Positions 12,627-23,799 of a stretch of DNA of 64,000 nucleotides are shown here, piece by piece. The notes beneath the pieces are model-generated. The model did not search any database. It was not told where the DNA came from and saw only the letters and a program-made list of their open reading frames with translations. The DNA lies in contig OZ010786.1 of assembly GCA_963932465.1 (NCBI GenBank), forward strand, positions 448,000,619-448,064,618. The letters are read 5' to 3'. Made by a program: the position numbers and the translations under genes. Position 1 is the first letter of the stretch. Each line of letters starts with the position of its first letter. This DNA comes from Maratus speciosus (taxonomy: Eukaryota; Arthropoda; Arachnida; Araneae; Salticidae).

Positions 12627-14661
12627 ATGACTTCAACTAGAAATGAAATTTTTTGCTGTGTTTTTGGAACTCCAGTACAACTGAAAGCGACAGCATTACC
12701 CGCGTATGCTGATTTAATGAGGCATTTCTTATGGATAAAAAATGATACATTGTGGAAGCAAGGGAACACGAAAGATCCTTGGGTAAACGATATCAGCGAA
12801 ATTGTTTCTTGTGACTTTGAAAGAATTTGTATAAAAGCTTCCTAGCCTGTGATATATGATCAAGAAGTTATTCGTCGTATTAGAAATTACAACGAAAACT
12901 ATAAAAATATAAAAAGAATACCCAAATCTCTAAAGGGTACTTACAAAATTAGGGAAATATTCTTTCACCAAGCAAACATTACCCTGTTTGGATTTAGAAG
13001 GAAACGCCGTCTTGGTATCTGATTCAGAATTTAACGATATCTCTGTAATTGATTACGAATACTTTTGTCATGAAGCCAAATGTCGGAAAACAACTAACGA
13101 TGAAACTCCCTCAACTTCCAAGACAGGCCAAAGGAGAATATCACTGCCAAATCTATCCGTCGCTTGTGATAGAACGGGAATATGGGATAGATTAGCTACT
13201 ATCATTGAATCCTCTTTGCTTCGTGATATAGGAATTCTATCCAAAGAAACTCCATCTAAAGTTATTGGCGAGAGTAAGCTGAGGTGAGAAAGTCGATAGG
13301 TACGATCACAGATTAATTCTAAACAAACAACACAGTCGTTGTACGCTATCTATTTCGATGGTAGAAAGGGCAAAACTATAATGCAAGAACTTAAAGGAAG
13401 TTCTTTATATACAACTATATTTGTGGAAGAGCATATTGCTTTGTTGTCAAAAACCGGGTCTGTTTAGATAGGACATGTGACTCCGGCTTCAGGCTCTAAT
13501 GCGGATATTATACAAAGCATCCCCAAATTTGTTACACAGAAGGGGATTACACTTTCGGAATTGGTTGCTGTTGGTTTTGATGGCACGAACGTCAACGTTG
13601 ACAAGAAAGTGGCGCAATTAGACGACTTGAAATCTTTGTTGGCCATAAATTGCACTGGTTTGTGTGTTATTGGATATTAATGAACTACCTCTCAGACGCC
13701 TTTTCCAGAAGATTGACGGAAAGACATTTGAGCCACACCAGTTTTCCGGAACAATAGGAACATTTATGGAAAAGTACGAAACCCTTGTTGTGACAAGTTT
13801 TGTTGTTATTCCAGTTGCTCTGCCTGATTTTGATTAAAATTACCTCAGTGCAGACCAAAAATAGCTCTTCGATATTTCTAAGGCAGTATCCTCGGGGAAG
13901 TGCTTTCCAGATTTAGCAAACAGAAGTCCCGGGACGATGTCTCAGTCATGATGGCTCACTACAGCTAACAAAATTCTGCGCCTGTATGTGTCGACTGTAG
14001 AACCAACAAAACATTTTAAGCTCCTAGTAGAATATGTCATGAAAATTTGCGTCCCACTCCTGGTTTGAAAAAAATAAAATTCCACGAGCTACTCATGGAG
14101 CACTTCACCAGCACGGAATGATAAAAAAAGCTCATTCTTTCCAAAAGATTTTAAGTCAATCGTTCACGAAGTTATTTAGAGAAACTCTTATTTTGCTTAC
14201 TCTGAAAACATTCTGTTGGCAATGCTGCTAGATGAACGATCACATATTCGAGAACTGGCTTCAAAAGAATACTGAAAGCACGAAAAACTGACTGGAAGGG
14301 GTAAATACGCCAATTTGATTTTCCAAATTTAAATTTTGAAGCAGAATGATATTTTGAGATGATTCATTGGGACAAATCTTTGGAACCACCAGCTACCATA
14401 AACCTCAGTGACGAAGATATAGCAAATATGATCGGAGACGGTTCACAATTTGAAATACAGACGATCCCTTGCCATTCTCAAGCAGTAGAGAGGCATGTGC
14501 GACTGGTGACACAAGCATCACTGGTAACATGTGGAACAGAAGCCAGGGATGGATATATTCGCAGTGGAATCAAGTCACGAAGTAAACTTCAAAAGTTTGA
14601 CACCAAAGTAGAATTTTTTGTCTCTCACGCGGCATTCAAAATGGAAGACCGATCAAAGTAA
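12627..14661 (+). pseudogene. Broken transposon-borne gene of a multicopy arthropod type
   Basis: The likely start is ATG 12627 (MTSTRNEIFCCVFG). The first block runs to a stop at 12843-12845 and resumes in another frame (VIYDQEVIRRIRNY). Block 2 (12988-13287) has LSVACDRTGIWDRLATII. Block 3 runs from about 13300 to 13678 with an in-frame TAG at 13464 and contains LVAVGFDGTNVN. A frameshift near 13660-13679 leads to NELPLRRLFQKIDGK. The last block (14359-14661) contains IPCHSQAVERHVRLVT and ends at a natural stop after KMEDRSK. From memory, this order of motifs (CDR.GI.DR, GxDGTNVN, NELPLRHLF, CHSQAVER) is that of uncharacterised multicopy arthropod proteins. I do not know the biochemical role. 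Its position between CACTA-type ends suggests a transposition protein. At least two stops and two frameshifts make it dead. Confidence 0.75.
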
Positions 14662-14775
14662 AATGTTTTTCTGTTTCTTTTCAATATCTAGAAGTATTTT
14701 TAAGTCAGAAAATATAGCTATTGTAAACATTAAAAGTAAATAAAATAAATTGATTTTTTTTAGTTTTTAAGTTAA

Positions 14776-15282
14776 CCCATTTTAGACCGCTGTCCTATAA
14801 ATAGGACAGCTAATAAAACATTTTTAAAAATAAAATTGGTAAGTATTTTTTGGATGCATTTTGCTATGACGTTTTTAAAACACATAAAAGTATAATATAT
14901 AAACAAAAAATCAACTAACCAATTAAAATTTAATTGAAAAAATCTACTTAAAAAATTCTTTAAGAATTGTGATCTTATAATCTAGAATTTTACCGTTATT
15001 ATTATCTTTTTATTGGAGAAATCATAGAGTATTTTTGTACAACATAAACAGTACTTTTAAAGTAAAATAAAATATTTTCTCAGAAAATCAGTTTATGTAT
15101 GCATTTTATATATCATTTCTATGTGTCCCACTAATATGCCCTATTTATAGGACAACAAGTTACTAAAAATTTAAAAACTTTTTCAAAATTTTGCTAGTAT
15201 CTACTTAATTACACCATATTAACAATATAATTGAAGTTTTAAAAAATTTCAAAAATATTTAATCGGTGTGGTCCAATATGGG
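14776..15282. mobile_element. TTAA-flanked MITE nested in the CACTA-like element
   Basis: It is bounded by TTAA at 14772-14775 and 15283-15286. The left end is CCCATTTTAGACC. The right end, reversed, is CCCATATTGGACC. Near each end sits a palindrome on GTCCTAT (CTGTCCTATAAATAGGACAG at 14791-14810, and CCTATTTATAGGACA near 15140). These may be subterminal binding sites. It lies between the pseudogene stop and the host element's right end, so it is the younger insertion. Confidence 0.7.
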
Positions 15283-15428
15283 TTAATATTCTTGCTTCTG
15301 ATCCCTGTGTTGAACCTGAAGACGATGAGTGATTTTTCGTGAAACTGCATCATTTGTTGAGCCAGGAAATATTAAAATTAAGAAAATTTTTTTTTGCCTT
15401 TTCTACTCCACCCTAGTGTACACAATAG

Positions 15429-15900
15429 CGGATGAAAATGTATGGGGTCGTACCGTATTTTTGCAAAGGAATGGGCTAGACCTACAAGAATATGTGGATT
15501 GCCCTTAATGTTTTAAGTATCTAAAAATATCCCTGTAAAGTTACAGGCAGAGGCCAGTAGCAGAGATTCCAGTCAAAAAAATCCATGCCCATCATTTTGT
15601 GCAGCCCGTAATTTTACGGGGCAAAGATATAATACACTTAAAAACACAATAACACTTTACTTACTGTTACGTAGCACGTAGCAAGTTAGATAATCATCAC
15701 AGAATCGCTTTTTTGGCGGGTAAAAAAGTATGTTACGGTCGCGGTTAAGTGACATTATTTTTCGAAACACGACAAAAATGAAGCGTTAAACCTTAGCGGA
15801 GGAAAATGTATGGGGCCGTACTGTATTTTTTTTTAAAAGTGTATTAGACCGTCTTTCATCAAATAAGGCTGTTGCCCGTGAAAATTGAATAGCAAAGTCT
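15429..15900 (+). repeat. Right flank repeats of the CACTA-like element
   Basis: It holds the partner of the left flank repeat (15524-15605) and a second direct repeat. GCGGATGAAAATGTATGGGG at 15429 recurs as GCGGAGGAAAATGTATGGGG at about 15797. The arrangement suggests the 3.3 kb element landed in a degenerate tandem repeat with a unit of about 370 bp. Confidence 0.55.
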
Positions 15901-16929
15901 CATAAATTTACAGTTTTTTCTGAGCGTGCTGGCCGTTAAGAAATTTCAAGACTCACAGTTTGAACATGAAAAATAAGTATTTGTTTTCAGTGAAAAACCA
16001 TAGAAGACACGCGTTTCTTGATGTCATTTCTCTGTAAAACTTTGAATTTTGTTTTACCAATAAACAACAGTTGTTTATACAGAAAAATACGAAGTTTTGA
16101 TATATGATTAATTTTGATATGCATAACATGAAACTCAATCAAATTTTCACTTAAAGTTTTTTTGTCTGAATAATACACAAAACTTACTTTTTGAATATGT
16201 AGTTATTGATTATGAATGAATTATCGGAAATAAATATTATTATTTAATTGTATAACATTGCAACAGTATATTTAATTAGCTTTGCTTCTAGCATCATTCT
16301 TTTCAATGAACGTCATTAACAGATTATAGTTACATAAATTAAAAAGTAAAAGATACAAGTTAACTCAATATGAATTTATTAGAGAAATAATAAAAAATAT
16401 GATTACATTCATTTAAATATTGTAATTTTGTTTTCAGCTTTTTTATTCCGTTTAGACAAAATACACATTTTAATCTTTAATTTAATTTTACAAAATTTTG
16501 TTAGAAATTCAAAGATCCAAATAGATAAGACTGCATTCTGAAGTTGGGGAATATATTATAACATATATAATTTTAAAGTGAAATAAAATATTGACAACAA
16601 TTTTAATTTACTAATGTATAATTTTACCCAAAGGAATAAATAATATAACATTAGAATATATTTATTTGCATGATAATTTTACATTATTTTATTATTTAAT
16701 CTAGTAAGTACTTTTCTAAATATAAACAGATATTAGGTAAATTTACCTCACAAATATCTCAATAATTTAATCTTGAGTAAAATAAAAGTCATTAAAGTTA
16801 TAAATCCGAGTGACTTAAATTAATTATTCATTGCAAAGCATTCTACAAAGTTTATCAACGTTCGTCAATAGACCTCTATTGGAGAAAACAATCCTTCTTA
16901 AAGTATTAAAAATATATATATAAAAAATG
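15901..16929. other. AT-rich sequence, nothing recognised
   Basis: Open frames on the minus strand at 15953-16178 overlap in two frames, lack motifs and are AT-driven. No repeat structure is clear. Confidence 0.5.
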
Positions 16930-17307
16930 CTTCATTAATTCATTAAGTAAAAATCCTTTAATCTGAACTTGCACAAACATTATTTGCTAGAGACTACCTT
17001 AGTTGAATATCATTTCATTCCTTAATAAACTTTTATGGATCATTTCACCTACGTTATTTTTATTTTATTTTTTTAGTGTGATTACAGTTTAATGTTCTCG
17101 TAAATAACCAACCTTTTCCAGTCCAACTTTCTTGCATACTTGACGTTGATAGATACGTTCTACAGCACATGGCCTAAGGCAAGCAGAGTAGATTGTAATA
17201 ACTATGTTTAACAATATCTTTCATAATAGCATATAAAAACGTAATGGATTCATCAGCGCCTCAGATGTCTGATTCTCCGTAATGGAAATTGTCACAGAAA
17301 TGTTATT
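16930..17307 (+). repeat. Dispersed repeat family B, fragment, cut by Tc1
   Basis: It carries the family B order: a CATTAATT-type start, AAACTTTTATGG, a CATACTTGACGTTGATAGATAC phrase (17138 on) and ACTATGTTTAACAATATCTTT. The Tc1 element at 17310 interrupts or ends it. Confidence 0.6.
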
Positions 17308-17309
17308 TA

Positions 17310-18216
17310 CAGTGGCGGTCAAAAGTTTCCGGCCAGCATAATTTTTTTGGTTAATTTGTAAGTATACCAATATGAAGAGGAATATGAAAGTGATACTTAT
17401 ATATTTTATTGACATATTAGTTATAAACTTATTTATTGAATAACAAATAAATATCAATAAATTTAATTGACAAAATTAATTGTAAAGTAAAATGCATGTT
17501 CTCAAAAGTTTCCGGCCATCTTCGCAAGTTTGGAAAAAAGTGGTGTTATAATAGAAAATAACAGTGATCAACAAAATATACAATTAGTATTTTGTCGTCA
17601 TACATTCAGAAATAATGCAGCGCAGCAACTTGTCATCAACATAATGAACTGTCGAAGATGGTGTATAGTACGTTTTTCGACTCTTCTTGCAATTTTTGGG
17701 AAAATTCTGCTGAATTGGAATATATATAAATCCGCACACGCTTGTTAAGCTCATTCCAAAGATTTTCTATTGCATTCAGGTCGGATGATTGGGCTGGACA
17801 GTTCAAAAGCGGAATTTTGTTGTGTAAAAGCTACTACTTGATGAGCTTGCATGTATGCTTTGGATCGTTATCAGGCTGAAACAAATAGTTTCGACCACAA
17901 GTTTTCCTTCAATAAGGCAGGAAATGATCTTACAAGATATCCTTATGCATTGCATCATTCATCTTGCCGAGGATTTTAACTAACAGACCGACACATTTTC
18001 AAGAAAATGCTCCCCACAGCATAACGTGTCCTCCGTCATGCTTCATTGTAGGAATAATGTATCTCGAATCATATCCTTTGTTTTCAGGTCGTCGGATGCA
18101 GAGTGTGCCATCATTCTCAAAGAGGTTGAACTTCTCTTCATCGAAAAACAGTCCATTTTTCCGTATTTTATTTGAGCAGTCTTTGTGCTCCTTGGCAAAT
18201 GCCAGCCCGGCCCTCT

Positions 18217-18250
<34 letters not shown>

Positions 18251-18909
18251 ATGAAAAGTTTTTTAACACCGACTCTTCAATAAAGTCCTACGTCACGTAA
18301 GTGTCTTGACACGGTACGCCGACTTATTTCAGCAATATTTTCACTCCGTAAATCACGGGATATTGCAACGCCATTTTTATGTGGGTGCATCAACTGCTTT
18401 TCTACTGATAATTCTGTAAACGCAAATAGTCGTTTTCCAGGATCTCCCGGACCGTGGCAACTGCCGTGGCAAGGCCATGACCATCTTTATATATTTTTAA
18501 AATATCGTTCACAGTAGATTTTCCGATCGATAACTTTGCTGCGATCTCAGGAGAGGATTGGCCCTTTAGCGACAAAGAATTCACTCGTTAACCAATCATA
18601 ACTGTTGAACTTTTCATTTTTGAATTTCAGCTACGTTAATCACGCTGATTAATTAACAAATACGGCCAAAAAAATACTTTACCGATAGTTAAATTAACGA
18701 TTGACGAATGGCCAGAAATTTTTGCACACGCGAATTTCGAATTCTTTCCCTTTGCATAAAGTGTCTTGGGTAGCCAATCAAGATGATCATGTGGTAAGGA
18801 GTCATTTACATATACCTAACTTTTGATACAATTGCCCTTCTACTTAGCCGAAACGTTCTGGCAAACAAATCAAAGAAACTAACTGGCCAGAAATTTTTGA
18901 CCGCCACTG
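17310..18909 (-). mobile_element. Complete but dead Tc1-like element with IR/DR ends
   Basis: The 1600 bp is bounded by TA (17308-17309, 18910-18911). The ends CAGTGGCGGTCAAAAGTTTC and, reversed, CAGTGGCGGTCAAAAATTTC form the outer repeats. The core AAAAGTTTCCGGCCA recurs inside on the left at 17503, 182 bp in from its first occurrence at 17321. Its inverse lies on the right at about 18710 and 18886. This is the long inverted repeat with paired direct repeats (IR/DR) known from some Tc1 groups. The transposase gene inside is broken. Confidence 0.92.
17660..18617 (-). pseudogene. Broken Tc1-type transposase (copy 2)
   Basis: It would be the DDE transposase for the element containing it. Reading leftwards from ATG at 18617-18615, the product starts MKSSTVMIG and meets a stop. 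It continues with LSLKGQSSPEIAAKLSIGK, a clear helix-turn-helix (18402-18584). Near 18000-18060 the reverse strand encodes an equivalent of the GG..VMLWG..S block. Near 17760-17820 it reads CPAQSSDLNAIENLWNEL, matching the PAQSPDLNPIENLWNELK block before the C-terminus of Tc1 transposases. A run of 28 T (18219-18246) has expanded inside the coding region, where copy 1 has only ordinary sequence. Stops and frameshifts make it inactive. Confidence 0.9.
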
Positions 18910-18911
18910 TA

Positions 18912-19239
18912 TATTAATATCAGAATTGTAGCATAGAAATAGCTTTACTCAGATTTTAGTTCAATTTTCAATTTTAGACTTTAGATTTTTGAAGAATATA
19001 AATCCTACAGACAGTCAATTTTAACCACTATTGATTGTCTAATGTTAACTAATTTAGATATGGGTTGATCTAAAATGGACTGAAAGTTTTAAAATTCAGT
19101 AACAAGTAAGCTCGCATTTTAGAACAAAGTATTAATGGAAGATTGCGTCGCGTTGTGTCCACGCTCATGCTGACAAATAAAAATTTATCAAACATTACTG
19201 AGTTTTAAAGGTTTTTTCTGCTTAAATCTTTTTTTTTAA
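18912..19239. other. No feature recognised
   Basis: AT-rich sequence without a supported gene or repeat. Confidence 0.5.
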
Positions 19240-19262
19240 TATATATATATATATATATATAT
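19240..19262. repeat. (AT)n microsatellite
   Basis: About 11 uninterrupted AT dinucleotides. Confidence 0.95.
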
Positions 19263-19367
19263 TACAGGATTTTTTTCTTCAGCAGTACTACAGTTTGTGA
19301 CAACGCAATCTGTCGTCAATTTTCGTATTAAAAAGATGGAAGTTAACTAAATAATATACATTCATCT

Positions 19368-19612
19368 CAGTGGCGTGGCGTCCGGTCATCGCTGGATGCG
19401 GCGATGACCAAGCAATATTTTAAAACTCTTAATAAGCTTCTAAAACTCTACGATCCAGTTTTAGCAGAACATTTGGAGTTCATGTATAAGTGAAGGTAAG
19501 ATTTAAAGTTTCTTTTTTGAACATTCAACCATTGAATTTTAGAGTTAATAATTTTTCACCACAAACTTAAATAATTGCGATGACCACCGAAAATTTTCAC
19601 GCCACGCCACTG
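19368..19612. mobile_element. hAT-type MITE, 245 bp
   Basis: The terminal inverted repeat is CAGTGGCGTGGCGT at both ends, with a subterminal GGTCATCGC also inverted. The flanks ATTCATCT (19360-19367) and ATCCATCT (19613-19620) match 7 of 8, fitting a hAT target duplication. There is no coding sequence. Confidence 0.85.
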
Positions 19613-19661
19613 ATCCATCTGTATGCCTTTGGAACAATTTTTTTGAATATTTGAAAATCTT

Positions 19662-19888
19662 ACACGAAAAAACTGTTTTGTTGAAACAACTAAATTTTGG
19701 TTAATATAGCTCTAACCAAATGTTTTGGTTAGAATGATCAAATTTTGGTTAAATTACACAAATGATTTTGTTAATTCAACAAATCATTTGGTTAGTCAAA
19801 CCAAAATTTGGTCATTCCAACCAAAATATTTGGTTGGAGCTATATTAACCAAAATTTAGTTATTTCAACATATTAGTTTTTTCCGTGA
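19662..19888. mobile_element. Foldback element, nearly palindromic
   Basis: Almost the whole 227 bp is one inverted repeat. Left-arm phrases GGTTAATATAGCTC and ACCAAATGTTTTGGTTAG return reversed on the right as GAGCTATATTAACC and CCAACCAAAATATTTGG. The outer ends are ACACGAAAAAACT and, reversed, TTCACGGAAAAAACT. Transcribed, it would fold into a long hairpin. No coding sequence. Confidence 0.8.
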
Positions 19889-21324
19889 AGTTTAAGATTA
19901 CTAATTATTATTCAAAATGCCATAAAAATGTGACTTAAACATGCAAATAAGTAACTTTTTTTTTTCATTATCATTAAAAAAAAAAATAATATAAATTGAG
20001 TCGAAAATTTGCTATTTGATTAAAACTATTTAAATTTAAAATAATTAAATATAAATAAATTTTTGATTTCGATAATAAATATAATAGTGTTATACAGAAA
20101 TTGGACTATTTTTAGGACAATAACAGGGATATTTTAAAAGCTGTAGGTATAAACAGACAATCAACGTTGAAAATTCGTGTAAAAAATTAATAATTTATGA
20201 ATTAAAACAGTGTAACGCATAAACTTTTCAATAAATCTTCATAGGAATAGCCTACTTCCAGTGAATATACATTTAAAACATAATTTAAAAAGTTTGTAGT
20301 AATTGAACTATTATTTATTGCGTTATGACAATTTTTCGAAAAAAATTACAAAAAAAAAAGATAAAATTAAATTAAAAAAAAGCAATTTAACAAATTACAA
20401 CGACCATTTGGAAAATTATTTTTTCAAAGACTAAAATTTAAGACACAAAAAATCGCACGGAGTTGATCATACATTACGTACGCCATGCATTAAACCTTAA
20501 TAGTGTTTAATGCATTACACGTGCAATAACACGTAAAAATTGCAAGCAACAAAAATCGCCTGCGACTCGTCAGATTTCCTGAAACTTATGTATTATCCAC
20601 CTGAAACTTACGTATTATCCAAGCATTTCATTGGCTGTTCGGGAAAAGGCTTTTCCATCGTCCAAGAAATTTGACAACCAATTCTGAATGAAATCCTATT
20701 CTTAAACTTCTAAACATCTCACAACATTCCTTTTTACACCGTCGTATAGAGAAAAAAATGTACTTTTAAATGCAATTTGTTTGAAATCTGTATCTCAATT
20801 TGTTTCTGAGTTATTATTTTTTTTTGTAGTTTTTATTACTTTTTTGTAATAGTGGCAACAGAAGTATCCATCTCTGTTTAAAGTAAAGGTAAATACATAT
20901 TACTGTATAAACCAACCAGAAAACGAATAAAATGCGGATTAAACCAATAAAAAGCTTCAGATATGCTTTTGATTTCCTACCCTGACGAGGACAATAACCA
21001 TTTTTCCAAATGGTTAATAAAAATAACTATTGCGAAAAATCATAAAACAGCTTTCAATTTAGTTTGTAAAAATAATAAATGTTTAAAAAGCTCGAAAATT
21101 GACACAGATATATTGAAATTTTACATTAATTTAAAAATTAGACCGTTGAAATTTTTATCAAATGTTTTATATATGAAAAATATGTTTTAAAGGTTAAAAT
21201 ACACATACCTTAATTTCAAAGTAATGTTAAACATTAATAACCATCCGACAGTAGACTGAATAGAAGGACAACAATAGTACTTAAAAGTTTGCGTTAAATA
21301 GGATAAATAGTTATTCTTTCATTA
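19889..21324. other. No gene; contains repeat family C module
   Basis: 20700-20870 carries a module with CTTCTAAACATC, CCGTCGTATAG and TTTTAAATGCAATTTGTTTG that recurs at 40560-40740, 43185-43340 and 58055-58210. A 22-bp direct repeat (CCTGAAACTTAcGTATTATC core) lies at 20579 and 20602. ATGCATTAAAC and its inverse form a short hairpin near 20490. The open frame at 20963-21190 is AT-driven. Confidence 0.5.
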
Positions 21325-21760
21325 ATTAATTAGACGTCTATTAACCTTCCTCTCGTGGCATGTTTATGACATATTTATCAATTAGGTCTGAGGTGAAACA
21401 CCCTTCTTACCACTGGGTATAAAAATTAGGTTAAAATAAATTTAGAAACATAACTTGCTGTAGAACGCCTTATGGGAACTCTCTTTAATGCTTTAAACTT
21501 TTATGGGAGGTTTCATAGTCTTAACTTTTGTTTAATTTACTAAAGCTAAAGTTTCGTGCACTCATAAAATACACCATTATCTTACAGTTACAACATCCTT
21601 CAATACTGATATTGATAGATACCTTCTAACCAGAGCACATGTCCCAGAACAAAGAAAGAGAACAGGTGGTTGAGACCGTAATGAGCCTAATAGAATTAAT
21701 CAGTGATTTGGATTATTGGTTCTTTATTGTAAAAGTGTTAATAGATAGATAGCATAATAC
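21325..21760 (+). repeat. Dispersed repeat family B, copy
   Basis: Family order is present: CATTAATTAATTAGACGTCT, AAACTTTTATGGGAGGTTTC, CTAAAGCTAAAGTTTCGTG, then ACTGATATTGATAGATACC and CTAACCAGAGCACATG. Confidence 0.7.
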
Positions 21761-22046
21761 AATACTTAAATTTTTCTTGCAATTTTCACCATATATTCAG
21801 AAATAATCATTTCAAATGTTATTGATAATAGTAAAAAAAAAATAACATTGATAAATTATAACAAAAAAAAATACATTATTCAAAATATTTTATAAAACTA
21901 TTTATATAAACTAAATTATTCGTTAATTTTTTTAATCATTTAAGACAATGCATATGCTGAAAAATATTAAGAATTATAATAATTAACAATACATACCAAA
22001 ATTCAATAGAATGAGAAAAACAAATAATTATAATTTATTTTAAACA

Positions 22047-22090
22047 CTAGGGGGCTCGGCCCCCTACGAGCTACGCTCGCCAACCCCCGT
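22047..22090 (-). mobile_element. Possible Helitron-type 3' end
   Basis: On the minus strand a GGGGGC-CGA-GCCCCC hairpin runs straight into CTAG followed by T. Helitrons end in a hairpin near CTRR and insert between A and T. A second small hairpin (GAGC/GCTC) lies beside it. The hairpin abuts CTAG, closer than usual, and I cannot find a TC start, so this is tentative. Confidence 0.3.
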
Positions 22091-22227
22091 CCAGACACCG
22101 CAGACTCTAAATGCACGCTAATTTGATCGGCTTTAAAATGATTTCGAAAGATTGAATTATAATTTAAAAAACAGTGGCGATCTCCCTATAAACGAATTTC
22201 TATTCATTTCTCTTTGATTGGGGAATT

Positions 22228-22440
22228 TTAACGGCAAATCCGCTGCGGTACTACTTGATTATCCTGTCGACCAATTTCGCCAAATTATATAAATCGCCAA
22301 ACCACTCGCTAAATTATACAAATTGATATAATTTTTATTTTAAATAACGAAAGAACAAATAAATCCGTACAACATTATTAAAAACACAAATAAAACGTCG
22401 AAATAAAAATAACTTGATGACGTATACACGTGTAACAACA
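22228..22440 (+). repeat. Direct repeat, copy 1 of two
   Basis: ACTTGATTATCCTGTCGACC, AAATTATATAAATCGCCAAA and the following ~130 bp match 23812-24010, offset about 1.57 kb. Confidence 0.75.
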
Positions 22441-23290
22441 TTTCAAAATAAGTTAATATAAAAGGAATTAAGTAAAGAGAGTCTTTGTCTCCTGGTATTT
22501 TTTAACAAAGCGAAAAGAAAGTTCTTTTAAATGAGACATTTTAAATTAATTCTCAAAATATCAAATAAATGACTAGCGCAATTTCTAAATTTAAACTTTT
22601 TTGCAATATTATTTTGTGTTCATTTTATGTAATAACTATAATGTGACGTAAATATGACGTAATTTCTCCTAAGACTTCTAACGCATGTTAATGAATTTAT
22701 TATTTTACAATATCCTTTCTCTTTTAAAATTCACGTGTATACTTTTTATGACGTAATTTTTAATAAGTTCCTGCTTTTTATACGTAATTATTTAATTCTA
22801 ATTTGAAAGATTTTTTCCTGTTTATAATAGACACATGTAAATAAATTTTTAATTTGAAGCAAACATTATTGCTTGCGCTTTTTATACAGTTGGCATCAGT
22901 TTAAATTAGTACAATTTTCTGAAATCTGTAAAAAATATCTCTAGAAATCCTGAAAATTTGAATTTAAAATAGAAATCAAACCTGAAAAAATGAGTCAAAA
23001 TAAAAAAATTAATGCAATCTGCACTCCGGCAAATTCTAACGCATAAAATGATCTAAAAATGATTAAACTGCCATGTATAGTTCTTGCTGCTATAAAACTT
23101 TTTTAGTGGAACGATTTTGTCCAACTTTAGCATTAAATAACTCTTAAAATAATTCTTCGATTTGAAAACTGTCTGTATCAGCGTCTTTATCAAACATTTC
23201 TGCATAAAACCACCGATTTTCATATTTTTGTATGCATTATTTTTGTTAATATTAACGAAGAAAGGCCTCCGGTCACAAAAAAATCAAAAC
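22441..23290. other. AT-rich sequence, no gene
   Basis: Nothing is recognised between the two direct-repeat copies before the CGG tract. Confidence 0.5.
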
Positions 23291-23314
23291 CGGCGGCGGC
23301 GGCGGCGGCGGCGG
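23291..23314. repeat. (CGG)8 microsatellite
   Basis: Eight perfect CGG units. It is the only GC-rich microsatellite in the window. Confidence 0.97.
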
Positions 23315-23799
23315 TGACAGCGGTAGTTACTTTTTTTTAGAATAGAGAGATTTAAACTACTGCATCACATAAATATTTTTATTTTTTGTAAATTTCATTT
23401 TCATTTTGTATTTTATTGTACTGTATTACTATTATTATTATTATTATTATTTTACAAAATATATTAGAATTTAGTAGCACATTGTATAACACCCAGCAAC
23501 TAAATATCAGTCAGGTATTAGGGTAGTTTTATGCAATATTAAACTAAAAAATATATGTTGTATTTTTGAAATAAACAATTTATTGATCATGGTTGACTGG
23601 AAAGGCGTTCTAATAAAAGTTATTCATATTTAAGTAAAACTAATCGTTGGGGCCCACCGTAATACTTACCCAACATGGATATACATAATGTAAAATATGA
23701 AACTAAAATATAAACTATTAATAAAATGCATTGCAATTCCAAAATCAAATTTAAAAGAATATTTAAGTATTTTTAATAATAGCAATGCTCTTTATTGAA

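Larger units (their letters stand above)
12092..15418. mobile_element. 3.3 kb DNA transposon with CACTA-type ends
   Basis: The left end is CACTAGGGTGGAGCGAAAAA. The right end, reversed, is CACTAGGGTGGAGTAGAAAA. Both are flanked by TA (12090-12091, 15419-15420). CACTA starts with a 2-3 bp duplication are typical of the CACTA/EnSpm group, but the cargo gene is not one I can assign to that superfamily. The element holds the broken gene at 12627-14661 and a nested TTAA MITE at 14776-15282. Confidence 0.7.
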
